From an uncultured Clostridia bacterium (GTDB taxonomy: Bacteria > Bacillota > Clostridia > Oscillospirales > Acutalibacteraceae): DNA of 5,934 bases. Positions 4,521-5,934 of the stretch are shown one piece after another (position 1 is the stretch's first letter; each line of letters opens with the position of its first letter). The translations under genes were made by a program, and so were the position numbers. The notes under the pieces were generated by a model, which saw only the letters and a list, made by a program, of their open reading frames with translations, was not told the origin of the DNA and did not search any database. The stretch lies in NCBI GenBank assembly GCA_904420155.1, contig CAJFUH010000115.1:1-5934 (forward strand), read 5' to 3'.

Positions 4521-5903
4521 ATGACCAAAGATTTAACCAAAGGCAACCCTGCAAAATTGATCCTGTACTTTTCCATTCCGCTGTTGATTGGGAACCTATT
4601 CCAACAGTTCTACAGCATGGCGGATACTTTTATCGTAGGTCGCACCATCAGCGTGGACGCCCTAGCCGCCGTGGGCTGTACGGGAAGCATTTCCTTTTTT
4701 ATCATCGGATTTGCGCAAGGTCTCACCGCCGGTTTTTCCATCATCACCGCCCAGCGGTTTGGAGCCAACGACCTGGAGGGGATGCGGAAAAGCGTTGTTT
4801 CCAGCAGCATCCTCAGCGCGGTGATCACCGTTATCCTTACTGCGGTGAGCGTTTCCTTGGCGCGCCCTATCCTGGTTGCCATGAATACCCCTTCCAACCT
4901 GTTGGAGGACGCCGTCAGCTATATTTCCGTGATCTTCTGGGGGATTGTGACCTCTGTCCTGTTTAATCTGTTGTCCAATATCATCCGTGCGTTGGGGGAC
5001 AGCGTGACCCCTTTGATCTTTTTGGTGATCGCCTGTATCCTCAATATCATCCTGGATTACGTGTGTATCCTGGTATTCCATATGGGGGTGGCGGGCGCCG
5101 GCTGGGCCACTGTAGTTTCCCAGCTCTTCTCCGGGCTGCTGTGCCTCGTCTACATTGGCAAAAAACTTCCCATCCTGCATCTGCGCCCGTCCGATTGGAA
5201 GGTTGGCTGGTCGTTCCACCTCGACCATCTCAAAGTGGGCCTTCCCATGGCGTTCCAGACCTCTATCATCGCCATCGGCAGCATTGCGCTGCAATCTGCG
5301 CTCAATAATTTGGGGTCTACCGCTGTGGCGGCCTATACCGCCGCCCAGAAGATTGACAACCTGGCGGTTCAGCCTATGGCCTCCTTCGGCGTGACCATGG
5401 CCACCTATACGGCCCAGAACTACGGGGCCGGGGATATGCAACGTATCCGCAGAGGGGTGCGCCAATGCGGTATCATCTCCGTAATTTTCAGCATCCTGGC
5501 CGCTTTGATCGTGATTTTAGCCGGGCGTTTCTTTGTGGGGCTGTTTGTAGGATCGGAAAATACAGAAGTGATTGATCTGGCGATGGTTTATCTGGTGATC
5601 AACGGCGCCATGTATTTCGTATTGGCGCTTCTCTTTGTGTACCGCAATGCCCTACAAGGGCTGGGGAAGACTTTTGTCCCTACCCTGGCTGGCGTTATGG
5701 AACTTTTGATGCGTATCTTTGTGGCCTTTACGCTGGCCTCCACATTGGGGTTTGCCGGGGCGTGTATGGCAAATCCCGCCGCCTGGATAGGGGCCACGAT
5801 CCCGTTGGCCATCGCTTACTTTACGGTCAGCCATCAGTTAAAGAAGTATCCGCCGGCCCCGCTTACCATGCACAGGGAGCCTCCTCATATATCGGATAAC
5901 TGA
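4521..5903 (+). CDS. MATE family efflux transporter, DinF/NorM-like subgroup
   Basis: A second cation-coupled multidrug antiporter of the inner membrane, 460 residues, full length, about 12 predicted membrane segments in two halves joined near residues 213-237. Typical stretches are IPLLIGNLFQQFYSMADTFI (19-38), GFAQGLTAGFSIITAQRFGA (63-82), IIRALGDSVTP (154-164), LNIILDYVCI (174-183), the second-half QPMASFGVTMATYTAQNYGA (284-303) and YRNALQGLGKT (374-384). It diverges clearly from the first MATE protein in most of these blocks, so the two are not a recent tandem duplication. The ATG follows GAGGAG (4507-4512) with 8 nt spacing. It is transcribed alone, divergent from the esterase, probably from the long-spacer promoter at 4396-4426. 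No terminator is visible in the 31 bases after the stop codon. Substrate is unknown. Confidence 0.95.
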   Translation: MTKDLTKGNPAKLILYFSIPLLIGNLFQQFYSMADTFIVGRTISVDALAAVGCTGSISFFIIGFAQGLTAGFSIITAQRFGANDLEGMRKSVVSSSILSAVITVILTAVSVSLARPILVAMNTPSNLLEDAVSYISVIFWGIVTSVLFNLLSNIIRALGDSVTPLIFLVIACILNIILDYVCILVFHMGVAGAGWATVVSQLFSGLLCLVYIGKKLPILHLRPSDWKVGWSFHLDHLKVGLPMAFQTSIIAIGSIALQSALNNLGSTAVAAYTAAQKIDNLAVQPMASFGVTMATYTAQNYGAGDMQRIRRGVRQCGIISVIFSILAALIVILAGRFFVGLFVGSENTEVIDLAMVYLVINGAMYFVLALLFVYRNALQGLGKTFVPTLAGVMELLMRIFVAFTLASTLGFAGACMANPAAWIGATIPLAIAYFTVSHQLKKYPPAPLTMHREPPHISDN

Positions 5904-5934
5904 CAAACAGCAAGCGATATAGCTATTTATTTAG

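Noticed and set aside
4662..5465. Minus-strand open frame of 267 codons inside the second MATE gene
   Set aside because: Same reason: an antisense shadow of a membrane protein, with no ribosome binding site or family resemblance.

Overview
The window reads as chromosomal DNA of a gut-type low-to-mid GC Clostridia, most likely Oscillospiraceae/Ruminococcaceae. This is inferred from moderate GC, strong GGAGG-type ribosome binding sites, near-consensus sigma-A promoters, MATE proteins of the MepA/DinF-like clostridial kind, and a composite GC-rich palindromic repeat at 3202-3369 whose sequence style I recognise from that family. Species is not determined.

Layout. (1) 1-437, minus: the start of trmL (tRNA wobble ribose methyltransferase), cut by the window edge, with its own promoter at 495-523. 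(2) 588-1492, minus: a self-contained unit. A strong promoter (1464-1492) and a leader of about 95 nt precede a small coiled-coil DIP1984/DUF6847-family gene (910-1365). The downstream region (about 790-903) can be folded into a tRNA-like cloverleaf with a perfect T-loop sequence, and a long hairpin (588-633) probably ends the unit. (3) 1569-3049, plus: a palindrome beside a promoter, then a MATE efflux gene. (4) 3050-3438: a perfect 18-bp bidirectional terminator followed by the dispersed repeat, between convergent genes. (5) 3439-4310, minus: an esterase-D-like alpha/beta hydrolase with promoter and a structured leader. (6) 4396-5903, plus: a second MATE gene of a different subgroup, behind a promoter with an unusually long (19 bp) spacer that resembles MerR-controlled promoters. 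The last 31 bases show nothing.

How it fits together. Nearly every gene has its own promoter, so this is a row of monocistronic units rather than an operon. The two MATE pumps and the esterase are plausible detoxification or export functions, but no sequence link ties them together. The most interesting item is the DIP1984 gene with a candidate tRNA-like RNA in its 3' region. RNA-repair systems with scaffold proteins and tRNA-mimicking RNAs are known in bacteria, but no RtcB ligase, Ro/TROVE or SPFH/Band-7 gene is present here, so any such link is inference.
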